A stretch of 64,000 bases of DNA from Opisthorchis felineus. Taxonomy: Eukaryota > Platyhelminthes > Trematoda > Opisthorchiida > Opisthorchiidae. The translations under genes and the position numbers were made by a program. The notes beneath the pieces were generated by a model. That model was not told where the DNA came from. It saw only the letters and a program-made list of their open reading frames with translations, and searched no databases. The stretch covers positions 217,177 to 281,176 of the forward strand of contig SJOL01009709.1 in assembly GCA_004794785.1 (NCBI GenBank), read 5' to 3'. The stretch's first letter is position 1. Every line of letters starts with the position of its first letter. Below are positions 51,491-64,000 of this stretch, in pieces.

Positions 51491-54400
51491 TTTCATTTAA
51501 CCCCACGTATTGTAACCAACCTTTATTCCGTTGTTTATTCCGTTCTCTCACATTTTTCTGTCTTTCTCATATCTGCACAATTTTATTTTGTCTAGATCGT
51601 ACGACGATGTACGATCAACTGTAGCTTGCTCGAAATTAGCCATCTAGACAAACCACTTCTTTTGAACAAGATAGCGCAACACCCATTAAGGTACAGATGG
51701 CCTTATTGCTTTGATTTATCACTTTATTTGTGTATGTTGTGCCTGCTCGAGCAGGAACCGATGATAGTTCTCCTCATGTACACTGTGGTTTCATACTTCG
51801 AGAGTTGATTATAAGGGGTCTAAGGTTTATTGCATTGCATATACCCTAATAAAAGATTAATAAAGTCAGAAGGGCAGCAGTTTGGATCTCGATTGTCATG
51901 TTAGTTTGTCCCCGCTAGCAAAGGCTAAACCAAAACAAACGTAACGGGAAAAAACTTACACGTTAATTCCCGCTCTAAAGGTGCGCTTAAGCTTATGCAA
52001 ACATCATATTTTGGTTTAGCTAATGATCGGTCTTTCATACAAGCCGCATGTTTGATTTTTCAATAAGGCCGGCTCGAAACTAGGTGAACTGTTAGGAAAT
52101 GCAATTAGTCCCTACCCTGTAATCATCTTTAAAATTGTTTATTAAAATATGCCGTTGCACCTCGTTGGAGGTTTACGTTTTTTCATCTTGAGGTTCATTT
52201 GTCGAAATGCACGACAGGGTAATACTGAGAAAATTATCCAACACTAAGTAGTTTGATGTCTCTTTGGGGGAAATCCTGTGTCCACGTAGTATCGTGATTG
52301 ATGTTTCTTTTCTGTTCACGCTAAATGTGATTCATTGTGATGGGAGTTTCAACGGTAACGCAGTAGGAAACAGTAAAACGTCGCTTGTTGCAGAGTTTAA
52401 TAGCTGAAAGCTTAAGTATATTAACCGCTTCCTCAATAATCTGCCCGAAGCAGGACCTAAGACCAAAAAATATTTTTGACTCCTGTCATCAAAGTGGATC
52501 GAGAATTAGGACTAAGAACACCTGGTCCATTTTGACTTTTTGACCAAGGCCTATGCCGAATGCACTACAGAAGTTGGTTCAGAGAGTTTATATCGTTTTT
52601 ATTTAAACAAGTGCCTGGCAATTTGCAAGGTTTGTTTGTTCAGCTGGTGACTATTTGTACAGCATTCTAAGATTATCAGAAACCATGTCCTGTTTGAAAT
52701 TTATTTCCCCGTCTGCACTGAAATTTGGGTAGAAACTGTGCTCTATCATCTAGCTGACTGTCTTTAGCTGAGAATTTAGCATATATATTTACATAAATTT
52801 TATATACCACAATAACGCTATAACTCAACAAACCAACGTTCACGAAAGGTAGTAAACGGAAACACCATCAGTTCTTGCATCCATTACCACTGAATTTGCC
52901 GAATCTATAGAACAGGTGATATTGCTACTGAACTCTCAAGAAAAGGCAGCAGGTTTAGAAAGTTTCTAGTTAACCAAGTGCGTTTTCTAGTATTTTTGTT
53001 GACGAACGTTCTGTTTGTATTGTTCCTTAATGTGTTATCTGACAAATTCATATCGTTTTACCTCTTCACAATGACAAATAAATCGCCAGGTAACATCAAT
53101 TATCATTTACTGTCCGCCAAGTTGCCCAGCCTTAATTTTCCGGTTAAGCTGTAAAGTTGCTTTGCTGTCTGGACTAGTGAAAACCAACTCCAATTACCGA
53201 AACGTTTAACCTGACCAGCCGTCTGTGGGAACACCCATTGGTTTCGATTTTCGTTCACTGCTACGTTCACTGAGGCTACGTGTGTTCGAATCTATCATAA
53301 ACATTATTTGATGAACTCCCAGGGACACAGTATGGTTTAGACGGTTGATATCTCAATAAGGTTGTGAACATATATGTCGTTATTCTTTTAAAAATTAAAG
53401 CAGACATTCCTCGTGACCAAACCTGTACAGATCAAGCTGATTATTGGCTGATAGTGTAGAGAGAACGTTTTATGGGTGGTGCTGGTCAACGGATTACTTT
53501 CGGCACGCATTGTAATTTTCAACTGCCTGGCAGTCTCGCATGGTTTTGTACCCACGAGCCAGGGGTTTGTCATGATATTGCCTTTAGAACTGACCTGTCC
53601 CCGAAATGCGGCTCAATGCAAACTGTAACTCGTGCCCGGGTGTAGGCAGACGAGGCAAACAAACCCAGGAACGAATCCCAGCAAAGCATGTCCTTGCCTA
53701 AGGTTTTGTGACCAATCCGTGACTAGCCGAACGCCGCGTTGAAAGAAAGCAAAGGGGGAATTGCCAAAGACACCATAAAATGAATCACACAAACAAACAC
53801 CCACAGGGCGCTCAGACTCAGTCTGCCAAAGCTGTGCTTTTCAGAGATAACAAAACATGGAACTTGAAGACCACAACTCATTGCCTAATGCGTACCTGAG
53901 AAAAAACGTCCGTAATAGGCAGCCGCATGCAAGGACAAGCTGAAAACTGAGGCTGATTTAATTCATTTATCACATGGCCAGGTAATTTTTTTCATGGAGT
54001 TCCAGGTCACATAGGCCAGCAAACCAAATATATTTGAATGGTTCTTCATGTCCGTGTTTAGGTTATTGTTGAATGCTTGGATAACATACGATCTGGAACT
54101 TGGCATGGAACCCCACGATAAATTTAGGTTCACTGAAACTGTGCAACACACCAGCTGGAGCATAATCCACCCAATACCCAAAATTTCGAAATACTGCGCC
54201 GCACACTTTGGGGATGAACGACTGGGATGGCTTGGAGAGTTGAGGTAGGACTGGTGTCATAATGAATCAAGCTTGAACCAGGTTAACCGATAAAATCACA
54301 GGCGTGAATCTCTTAATTTTATCGTTAATCAACTCGTCACCATAAAAATGAGACAGCACACGTCTAGGAAAACTAGTTTGATGATGAATAAACTAACAAA

Positions 54401-56167
54401 ACTTAAATCCAAGTTTAAAATTGAAATGATATGGGAATGAATATTTGTTGGTGCATAAACTGATAATCCGACCCATGAGTAGCAATACATGGTGAAGCAC
54501 TTCACGCATATTTGAAATGCTGGGGATATGTTTGTATGTGGTCAGTGTGAATGGATAGTGAAACAAACAAACTGGCACCTGCCTAAAGGGGTTTAAATTG
54601 ACTTTTAAACGTTGAGAAACAGTTCCACTCAATAGGACGAAACAACCACCAAGAACAAAGAAATGCTTGGCGAAAGCTCTAAAGCTCCCTCAGTTTTTCT
54701 AACTTAAATTCGGCGACCGATAAGCCTACGGTAGAGTGAAACTGGAAAGAGGGAAATGCCTTCATGAAGTTGTAAGTCATCATGAATAAAGGTGTGGAAA
54801 TTCGATATAACCGACGTAAAGACTGAGTGAAGCTAGGTTAAGTGCAGAATATCTCAAATGGCATCTAATGTGGGGAAACAAATTAAACGTAAGATTAAAA
54901 AGTTTGATCACAGGAGAACAAGGAACAGGTAGCAGGGCTCCTACTGGTGGTTGTGACTACAGCTCCATGAAGGTAGAACCAAACTCAGAGCCATCTAATT
55001 TTGGGCACACTAGATAGGTGAATCCGTTGCTTCGGCCTCGGTCCAGAGCTGAAGGACTAGTTTGTCTTGACAACTGTTTAATCTGTGTATCGGTGAAAAT
55101 GGATGTATCTAACTGTTTTGTGATGGTGCTTCGTGGCACAGTCATGACTACAAAGGATATTCATTTAATATACGGCCACCGGTCAATCGAATTGCCGGCT
55201 TACAAAATTACATTCACATTCTAAATACAGTTTGAGGTGGACAGCAAATGCAGAGTATTGCTTACAGGTGTATGTGACCTTTAAGTATTTTCAAATACAT
55301 TAGTTAATCTGATTGTTTCCTGTGCTTCGCATAAGCAACACATTGCGGAAGGTGGTCGACAGGATTTTGCATGGCACTTCCTCTGAATACCGGCGCTGCT
55401 TTCCTAGATGTCGCAGTATTTCTTCGGATGAATAAAGTTACTAAATATGAAACATTTGTCATAAGTAAGGTGTACATATTAGACAAATAGCTGCATTCGG
55501 CTGTGTGCTTTGTTCGCCAGATTGCGCACTTTTCAATCAGACTTCTCAGCTACCAACCAAAAGACCTTTCATTCACGAGGAAGCCGGATCAAGTTTGTTA
55601 CTTCTGATTTGTAAATGATCAAAGTTAACTATTGCTGTTTTAGCGTTCAGTGATCATAGTTCAAGAAAGCAAGTCAACACCAAAATATTTGCCGTTACTG
55701 AAGAAATAAGCAAACCGATATAAACTGTTTTACGTAGTTGGACACCAGAGCCTATTAAACAATAGCGCAAACAACATTTGCTGGATATTAGACTATGACT
55801 GAAGAAACAACAAAACTCCTCAGCTTAAAACGACGATGCACAAGCAGCCGCATCAGCTACATGGTGATACCAGCCACCACAATTCAGTTCGCCAATAATT
55901 TAAGCCGGGGAAAACCGCATACTGATGCGGCGAATGTCGGTAGAGCGATAAAGTTATCGGGTCCAGCGGTTCAAAAAGCATCCAATGATAACAGTCGATT
56001 TAAACATTTCCTCCATTTTGGGGTTAAGTTTAGAGAAAAACAAGACCACAATTGCAGATGCATGTATTTTGAAATATAAGGTAGTATTTAGTCAAGCGCC
56101 AAAAAGACGCTCTGATGAGCTAACCCACCCTATAATCTCTGGATTATAATAAAACTTTCATGCTCGT
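51491..56167. other. No recognisable gene
   Basis: Short open frames only. At 53.28-53.33 kb GTGTTCGAATC is followed by TTGATGA and a TCCC/GGGA pair, a very weak echo of the ribozyme repeat. Nothing else stands out. Confidence 0.4.
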
Positions 56168-56290
56168 ATCACTGCGTTCAAACAGTCGTCCTCTTGTCCT
56201 AGCACAGTTATTCTGGTTAGTTCACATCAAAGTGGGGAGGCATTGCACTGCCCATTCATTTTGCATAGACCAAGTTAACAGGCCTGTGGT
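56168..56290 (-). mobile_element. SINE tail copy (R2 region) with eroded ribozyme
   Basis: On the - strand TTTGATGTGAACTAACCAGA, then AATAACTGTGCTAGGAC and a GGACGACTG block, match the tails of the 34.7 and 40.05 kb SINEs at roughly 75-80%. Upstream, GGGCAGTGC matches the CCCAGTGC linker and AAAATGAA the GAAACTGAA segment, but CTGANGA is gone. This copy supports the family and its boundaries although the ribozyme part has decayed. Confidence 0.55.
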
Positions 56291-59200
56291 TTCTGGCGAA
56301 CAATATAACACCCGGCTAATCCTGCAGAATGTTTCCTGGCATAAGCTACTGAACAATTCGGGGCTTCTAAAGTTTGAAGAAGCCGCAGCATATCGTCAGT
56401 TGGAATTTTAATGCATCGTATTCCGTTTGAAAACTAAATGGAATTCTATCCTGACTGAAAACGTGTTATGCCACGTGGTTACTAACGGCTCCTCGGGACA
56501 CAAGTGTCACCACACTACACAAGAAAGCTTAAGATGTTGTACTGATTTACAATTCTTTGAGCTGTTGAAATATATGGCTTTTGAGGTATGCGGCACCTCA
56601 AAATTAAAGGGAAACGTGGTCACATATAAGTGAGTTAATTGACTTTAACTCTTTCTTACTTAATTTCCTATTTCGGGCGAATGAAAAGGATAGTCATACA
56701 GTAAAGTGTAAGTTAACATTTCTTACTGTTACCTTGCAGATCATATTCCACCCACATGAGAGTTGGATACACTCATCGAACCGTGCCGCCACACTATCTC
56801 GTCACGTCTCTGGAAAATCAGGCGCAAAAACATAATCTACTTAAAAGCGCACCGGGCACGAAGGCATGAAGACAGTTGGGTATATCCGTCAAGTGGTGTA
56901 CAAAGCAAGACACGTTCCAAAAGCTGATTTCCTATCGCTGGTTCCATTGTTACACTTGGTTTGTTCAACGAAAAATACGCCAAACAATTTTCTACCGATC
57001 GGTACGCTAATAAAAAACAGACACCGGTGAATAAATTACGCCCATGTCTTGGTGGCTAGAATGAATATGTGCTCTTCCGGTGCATCCCATTTTACGGTGA
57101 TGTAAACGCTAAAAATGAAGTTGTCTTTTTCCATGTATAAGAGAGTAGGTGCGAAAAATGGAACCACCAGCAGCGGGGAAATGTGACACTGTTGATAATT
57201 TTGGGGCAGGATGTTTTTTGACAGCGTTATGTGCTGGATCGTTGCAATGAGTTTGAAATAATATCTCTGGGTTAGTGTTGTAAAACAGCTTACAGGAGAA
57301 AAGATTTCGTGGCGTGTTAACTCAGTATTTGATAGGCAAGGAAAATGTAACTCCAAATTTCTGACTACAAACTTTATGACCGCGATCTTCTCCTACACTG
57401 GACAGAGACTATAACTTGTCAGCTTTTCTGCTTGTCTCCAGAAGTGACTGCCTGACCGCCTCGCATTTTGGGTTGCTTCATATTGGTAATATTCTCGCTG
57501 CGATCCCTAGCATATACAGGTGAAAAGAGGAAAGCCCTCCGCTACGAAGTTGTTTATTAGCAAACACGAACTAAGCAATTACGAGCCATTAGACACAAAA
57601 GTAAACATCTCAAAGGCACAGAGATTTTGAAAGCTGAACATTCTCACGCGTCCTCCTGAATTTTCCTGGACGTTCATTGACTATTAAACCTTCATCCGTG
57701 GTATACAGCGGGCACCGGTATGCGTTTTAAAAGTGTTCGGCTAAAATCATCATTGTTCGGGAGGCGAGCAAACCAGATTCGGCCCTATGTGGTACGACTT
57801 GTGCACTGGACTGCAATGCATTCAAAGTTCCATTTTGTTACAATACCAGAGTTAGAATGTTAGCAAATATCCTGTAAGTAGGGAACTCTCCGACAGCGTG
57901 CAAACGTTCCTTTAGTGTGTTGAACAAGCGATATACCGGTATACACATGATCTCAACTATTTATCCTTATCTAAACATTGTTACTCTTACCATGAGTCCG
58001 AAACTTTCAGCGGTCTTCTACGGAGACACGTGGTTCCTAAATATTACCCTATCTGCATTTAAGACCAGGCAGATAATGAGCAATCAGAACAACCAAAAAC
58101 GAAAAATGGGTCAAAGGAATAGGCTGAACTCCACTTCAACTGGTCGTTTCCTAGTTGTAAACCCACGTTTTCTGGCTTCCTTACACGCCAGTAATCCAGC
58201 AGATGTTCGTGATGTCCATTTGTTTGCATTCGGCAAAGTAAGATTCAGGTACATCCAGATGTGCAACAAAAGCGTTTTTGCTCCACCAAACCAGAAACTG
58301 TGCGTGACCAACACAAAACGTAATAATTTTTCAGGACATCTTTGTAGCACTAAATGCTAGGTCGTCGACAAACTTAAGGAAACGCTTTCGCTAAAATCCG
58401 GTAATCGTAGATAAAACCTTTAGACGACAAAGACTCTCACAACCAAACGGAGAAGATACTAACGGTGCGCTTGATTATGAGAATTGAAATGAGATTACCG
58501 ACAAAATGCATGAATACACGAAACTCTAGGTAGACGGCCGCATCAACTGTGCCTTGTTAAGAAATCACGAAGATAACGAATGCGTATCAGCAGTCCAGAT
58601 AAACACCCGCCACTGGAAAACTCCATATAAACTGAGTTAAACATTCAAATATAATTTCAGCAGAAAACCATATGTCACTAAGGTGAACATACAAGTTTAT
58701 CAGCGCGGAAATTGCCGAAGGTTTATCAATGAAGTATGCTTCACTCCTAGGGATTGCATTGTCTGGTGCTAGAACGGATGTATAGGCAGCAAAAAATCGA
58801 TATTTTTGTTCTCGCAACCTCAGAAGGCCGAAAAAATTAAAAATTGCTACAACTTGGTGGTTACATAAGCCTTAACGTTTGCTCACACACTACCGAAAAT
58901 ACTAATTTCGTCAGTTGGTGAATATCGAATTTGCTAGCAAAATGCAACCAGCAAGCCCAATTCTGAAGCCTTTTACGACAGGTTTTTTTCTTACATCGCT
59001 TTGATTAATCACATAAACCTTTCATACGTGTCTGCTTTTGGTGTGCATCACTAGGCTCTTGGATGACCATATAATGCAGCGCAAATTTTCCATTGGTAGT
59101 AAACTGTAGATATTCTACTAATATTTATTCACGATTGTTATTTGTTTATTTTCTATTTTCAGGTTTGTTAGCTGAATAAGGCGTCAATTCATTCACGCTT

Positions 59201-62200
59201 CAGCGAATCAAGTATGCGAAATCTAAGCAGCTTTGCCGTCAGTAGACTACTCCGAATTGCCACTGACCACAATTTTTTCGTCTAAAATATTTGGAGTTTG
59301 ACTTTACAGACCCAGTTATATTTGCCATTTTGGGATGCTACTGACACGGCTTGTCAAAACCCCCTTGAGACTCTTTATTATGAAGTAAAATAGAAAGTCA
59401 ACTAAGTACGATAGCGTCCAATGCGGCACAAATGAGGTCAAACTGATGAATGTATTTCAGAAGAGGAAGGCCTTCTGCAGCGTGCATTACTGTTCATCGG
59501 CCTGCTGAGCCCAAAGTCCAACAATTCAGAAAAGAAGGGGAATGGTATCTCTTGTCAAGATCAGCCAGTGGTGGAATAAAAAAACCAATTTGAACGGTTA
59601 AAAGGTACATAGGCGAACCTAAGGCCTTAGCTGCAAGCTGCTTTGAGATTGCGCGGCGGAGTGCACTAAAAACACAATAAGGCGACTGGGCTGAAAAATG
59701 AGGGGGGGATTCATATTGGTTAGCTTCCGATACTGGGAGAACTGAACCATTTAAATTAGGCAGCAGCTAGCAGATATGGCAACTAGATTGTAGTAAACTC
59801 AAAGTTTCCGTAGTTAAAAGACACTTGCTTATCAGCTTAGGTTGGTACACCAACGCACAATCATTCTGAGGACATCACCGTGCGACATCGGGACACGATC
59901 CTCTGCCGGCGATAAAGCTTTGTTCGCGTTCCGAACCTACCTTGGTACAGATCTCCCACATTCACACACATGTTTACTGCAACCGGAACTCGTGTTGTTA
60001 TGCATACTCTTTGCAAATGCAGTAATAAACAAACATACGCGAAAGATTTGCGACAACGCATTCTGGCGGCAACTTGTTGCCAGCCAGTGTGTAACATCCA
60101 TTCCGGCGGCATTAACTAGGAGGAGTAGTATCTAAAAATTAAGTAGCCTCGAGATTAAGTGTCCCAAATTGTAACGTCCCAAGAAGTGATATTCTAGGAG
60201 TCATGTACGTGATGTCTGCAACATACTGTCTAGGGCTTGAATGACGGGTTCCCGATTTAGCAAATTCATATCAGTACTGCATTCCTCTGCTCGATCACAA
60301 AGTCCTTGAATGAAGAATCCAGTTTTTTCTGGTATTCCCAATTTGCATTCCCCTGTTGAAAAACAGTTACACCTTACATAAAAATAGCTTGAGCAGCCAT
60401 AACTCGACTACTTGGCATTCACATTGACTGTCCACAAGCAACGTGCCTTGACAATCGAGGAATTTGTCCGAAGTATGTGAAATACCTAAGTACTAAATAC
60501 CGCTTTCAAAAGTGGAGACGGCAGCAGCTGGTTACGTAATTCAGCATCAGATACTTTCGGTCAAAAGCAGTGGAAGTTACAGTCTAACCAGTCGATCAGG
60601 AAGCAAGGTTGTCTAACATTTACACTGTTAATACGGTATCAGTGCATATATACTATAAGCTGCGGGGATAAAGAAACGTACTCTTAGAAGGCCAGAAGTA
60701 GATCAAACAAAAATACTGGGCAAGTACGAGCAATACCTAAATTGTTTTGTTTTTGGAAGTGCAAGGTGGTGGTTGAAGCTTTCTTTTGTGTGGAGGTCCC
60801 GCCTCAGTTTCAGCGGACATAATAAACAGGGATTGAAAATGTCAGTATGAGGGATAGTCACAGTGTCAAGTGACATCAAAGTCAGACAAACTTAAATACG
60901 GACGCTCAACCCATCATCGTTTTACGGCATATGCGAATGGGGTTTATTGTTTCCACCGAATATAATACATAGCTTGGTCGCGATTAAAACTGGCATCTTG
61001 AAAGATCCACTTGCCCACAGAGCTGGATAGTGGATCCTCCGATTTTTAATCCACTGTTTTTTCTTTGTTCAGTTTTGTGATCCCAGACTATAGCAGAAGG
61101 TATTTCGAAACCAACTTCCGACCTGTGGTTATGTGGGATAGCACCCTTGCAGAACCTTGATAAATGTCGCCTCAGGAAAGCAGTTTGGCTGCGGTCATGT
61201 TCTGAGCAACTGGCCCAATCGAACTTCAGACTGTTTAATCAGGAGCGCAGCCAGATCCCTAGTACCTTCTAGTTATAAACCGTTATGCAAAATAGGATCA
61301 GAAAAATCTGTTGGCTTAGCAGTTTCTATCATTACCTCATTACTGTGTACTTTGTACGATTCATTGCACTCCGTACGCTAACTGGTGCACCTCAATATTT
61401 TAAGCACTGCTGTACTGAGCCTGGATAATTTTTCTTTGTGGGTATATGAATTCACTGTTAGTTATGTAGAGGTGTTCCGATTTGACTTGCATTTCGTCAT
61501 TCATACCACCAGAAAAGTTGTAAACAAATAAGCGCTGTTGAACATTTATTAGCGAGGATTTGCAAAAATTACCGATTTTTCTGGATGAAAGCGCCGACTT
61601 CCGGCAGGAGAACTGTCCAGAATTATGCCTCCTCAAAGGAAGCGACAGTCTAAAAAGACAAATATAATGACCGCCATTTGAATGAATGTTTATTGTATGT
61701 CAGTCGTCCAGAGAAATTATGAAGTAAGTTGCCCAAGTAAAATTTTAAATTGGTACGTTAGGATTTTAGCATCATTCTGGACATACCTGCTTACCTTGAA
61801 TGCGTGATCATAACAAGCTCTTGAATTTTAATCGTGATAACGAGCCGTCCTGGAAAACCGGAGAGCAATCAACCTTTTCAGAGCTGTACGTAGCATAGAT
61901 ATCTTTTATCAAGGAGTGGTGCAACAGCTGTTTTGGACGTGCTGCTGAAACCCTCAAGGCAAAATTTCTGGTGATAACAAACAACGGCTTTTTCACACGT
62001 GTAAACTGTTATTGCATAATATGGAGAAGACCACAAAGAAGTGAGAATCTGATAAAAATATATTTTGGGAACCTGTCCTAAAAAGCGGTACACAGCACCG
62101 AAAACTGACCCGGAGGGTTTTGGTTCCTCTCGTAAAGCTTGGAGGTTTAATCGGAGAGCAGCACTTTTGTAGTTGACCCCCTTGCAAATGCAGTTTTCCC

Positions 62201-63149
62201 GTTAAAGTTCAGACAATACAAAATTACTCGCCCCGAACGAGCACAATCAAGGCCAAGTTGTACGTTTCCTGTGTTAAAATCGGTGGTCCCTGTTGCGCTG
62301 TTATAAATGGTATTTGTGGAAGCGAACGGAGTCAATCCGTTTCAGACCAGGTACCATATTTTCAAAACTCTGCCTTCTGCATAACTGAAACAAGTAGAAT
62401 GTGGTGTGTGTACCAATATATCAACAATCTGTGTTCTATACGCCAAAAGGGACTGATTATTTCGAGTCGGACTCTTAGACTCGAGTCACATATGAACCAT
62501 AAAGTGAAGGCAATCGTCTGGAACGTATGCAGGAAAATAGCAACTTTGTAGATTTTGAATTACACTGGATTATATATTCTTCAGGTTGATTTGGCGACCT
62601 CTGGTCCGGATCACATTTATTTGAGATCCAACGTAATTATCTTTTATATAACCACATAACGGAAAGGTTTTCTTGTTATTGCATGACAATGAAAACGCGC
62701 TGACTTACTCAAAGTTAAAAATACTCAATCCGAAGCCCACTCATGTGCACTTGTTGTAAAATATCCATAAATGGAACTCAGCGCTTCTGCCTATACGTCC
62801 CTGACCTTACACTGTTTATCGGTGGGCGAACACATGCAGAAGCGAATGCACAGAGATCAGAAATATCGTGGCAGGTGAGGAGATAGTTTCGTCGGTGTGT
62901 TAGCGGACTGTCCTCCATGCACTTATTAAGCATGAGCACACTATACACTGGCTTCCATTCAGGATCACCTCACACAAATCACGCATTGACGTCACGATGC
63001 AAGTCCCTTAGCTAGGTCAATTTTTCTAAGCCAAATGATCAGCGGTGCGTAAAGGAAGTTGACTGAGCTGACCTGCTTATTAACAAATTTTCCGTTGAGA
63101 TTTCGTCCTGCCAGTGAGGCAAGTCTATGCCAAAATGTCAAGAAGCGCC
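56291..63149. other. No recognisable gene
   Basis: The longest open frame (57.92-58.36 kb, 147 codons, +) has no recognisable domain, signal peptide or exon context, and a shorter frame overlaps it on the other strand. I see no repeat family I can name. Confidence 0.4.
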
Positions 63150-63265
63150 GTACGGGCATTTCTTCCTTTTTGGAAATCATCAGCAGTGCGCATCTTATGA
63201 AACTTCACTTGGGTGTTTCGAACCAGCGACCATCCGGCTAGTGGTTGAACACCTAACAGTTCGAC
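63150..63265 (-). mobile_element. Hammerhead-bearing SINE copy, - strand
   Basis: The - strand reads a tRNA-like head (AACTGTTAGGTGTTCAACCA, then a CGGATGGTCGC block), a B-box match GGTTCGAAAC at 63224-63215, and the stem I 3' strand GCGCACTG directly before CTGATGA (63183-63177). Then come stem II TTTCCAAAAAGGAA and GAAA at 63162-63159. The head aligns with the 16.75 kb head. The tail seen in the 34.7 and 40.05 kb copies was not recognised here. It is an independent copy with intact CUGANGA and GAAA but a damaged cleavage triplet (AAC for AUC). Confidence 0.6.
63155..63224 (-). ncRNA. Degenerate hammerhead ribozyme domain of the 63.2 kb SINE
   Basis: CTGATGA and GAAA are intact and separated by a 14-base hairpin (TTCC with GGAA, loop AAAAA). 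The usual G-C pair next to the core is lost, as one expected C is missing. The 5' strand of stem I (expected near CAGTGCAC) is eroded, and the triplet before the cut reads AAC instead of AUC. It is probably inactive now. Confidence 0.5.
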
Positions 63266-63282
63266 CTCAAATCTTTAAACAA

Positions 63283-63345
63283 CAGTGTGATTAGCTGTCA
63301 CTTAGACGGGATGTAGCGTCCATCATTCTCCAATTACAGAATCAT
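63283..63345 (+). repeat. Dispersed repeat R1, copy 2
   Basis: CAGTGTGATTAGC opens a stretch that aligns with 34283-34345, same orientation. It lies just right of the 63.2 kb SINE, while copy 1 lies several hundred bases from the 34.8 kb SINE on its other side, so R1 seems to be a separate family. Confidence 0.5.
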
Positions 63346-64000
63346 CATTTACAGACTGCTGGGTGAATCGATCGATGGCGTAAGCAGGCTTAATTTTCCA
63401 ATCGAGTAGTTCATGTCACCAAGGAACCCGTCACTTCTACTACACGTCACAATCAAACTTTGTCAGTTTTACCGGGTTCTGAACGCTGTGCTTCTGCACA
63501 GCAGTCGTCTACAGGAAGTTAGGTTTGAAATGCAACACCCACTGAAATGTAGTGGGTCTATCCATGACACACCGCTCTCCCGAATCGCACACTGAAGTGC
63601 ATCAAAACAGTCTGGACATCGACATGTTTGCTGCCTGAACAGACCAACAAAGTTTCAACTCTTGTCTTAGGACGGAAGCGTTTATTTGCAAGTTCAACCA
63701 CTTCTATAATGCTCTGTATATAATCTGCAGCTTCCAGTAGAACGGCGGCTTACCCAGTAAGTTTCGCTCAGCGAGAGAGACACCTGATTCTTTGTGAATG
63801 TTGTAAAAACATCATGCTACTAAACGGTCTTAGTACATTCAGCTACCAACGATCTTTTCACCCTGGTTCATCGACAAGATGAATCAACGTATTCGGATAT
63901 CGCAGGACCAGTTTCGTGATTTGTCATTAGACGAACCCATGTGAGCCTCGATCAATAATTTATTTGACCATTAGCGAAAACACGATACACAGCAGTAAAA
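63346..64000. other. No recognisable gene
   Basis: One short open frame of 60 codons and a CTTTGTCAGTTT block shared with the region after repeat R1 copy 1. Nothing else is recognisable. Confidence 0.4.

Noticed and set aside
57917..58360. 147-codon open frame, the longest outside the LINE
   Set aside because: No recognisable domain, membrane segment or repeat, no flanking exon evidence, and a 79-codon frame overlaps it on the other strand. Expected by chance in 64 kb.

Overview
The window reads as nuclear DNA of a flatworm, most likely a digenean trematode. It is A+T-leaning, with no operons, ribosome binding sites or long host open frames. Its recognisable content is transposon-derived: RTE/CR1-like non-LTR retrotransposons of the kind abundant in trematodes, and a short tRNA-headed repeat carrying a hammerhead-ribozyme-like core, a combination known from the schistosome Sm-alpha family. 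The species assignment is inference; no host gene could be identified.

Layout. Bases 1-809 hold the 3' end of an RTE-type LINE (copy B, + strand), ending in a (GAT)n tail. About 14.0-15.5 kb is a much older, broken LINE on the - strand (copy D). 18.19-18.53 kb is a short - strand 3' fragment (copy C). 47.61-51.49 kb is a nearly complete - strand LINE (copy A), with an apurinic-type endonuclease and a reverse transcriptase in one frame, interrupted by a single TAG. Everything between looks like intergenic or intronic DNA with old dispersed repeats, small inverted repeats and AT microsatellites.

The most interesting signal is a dispersed short element with copies near 34.8 kb (-), 40.0 kb (+) and 63.2 kb (-), a degenerate one at 21.36 kb (+) and a tail-only one at 56.2 kb (-). 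The better copies share one order: a tRNA-like B box, an AUC-type triplet, a stem I pair, CTGANGA, a small hairpin, GAAA, then (in three of them) a conserved tail. This matches a type I hammerhead layout. The 34.8 kb copy keeps every conserved core base. Detached tRNA-like heads lie at 16.75 kb and 39.72 kb.

The LINE would supply endonuclease and RT for its own spread. Whether it also mobilises the short ribozyme repeat cannot be told here, because their 3' ends do not obviously match. No cellular gene, CRISPR, operon or intact tRNA/rRNA gene was found. All readings were made by eye, so identities and boundaries are approximate.
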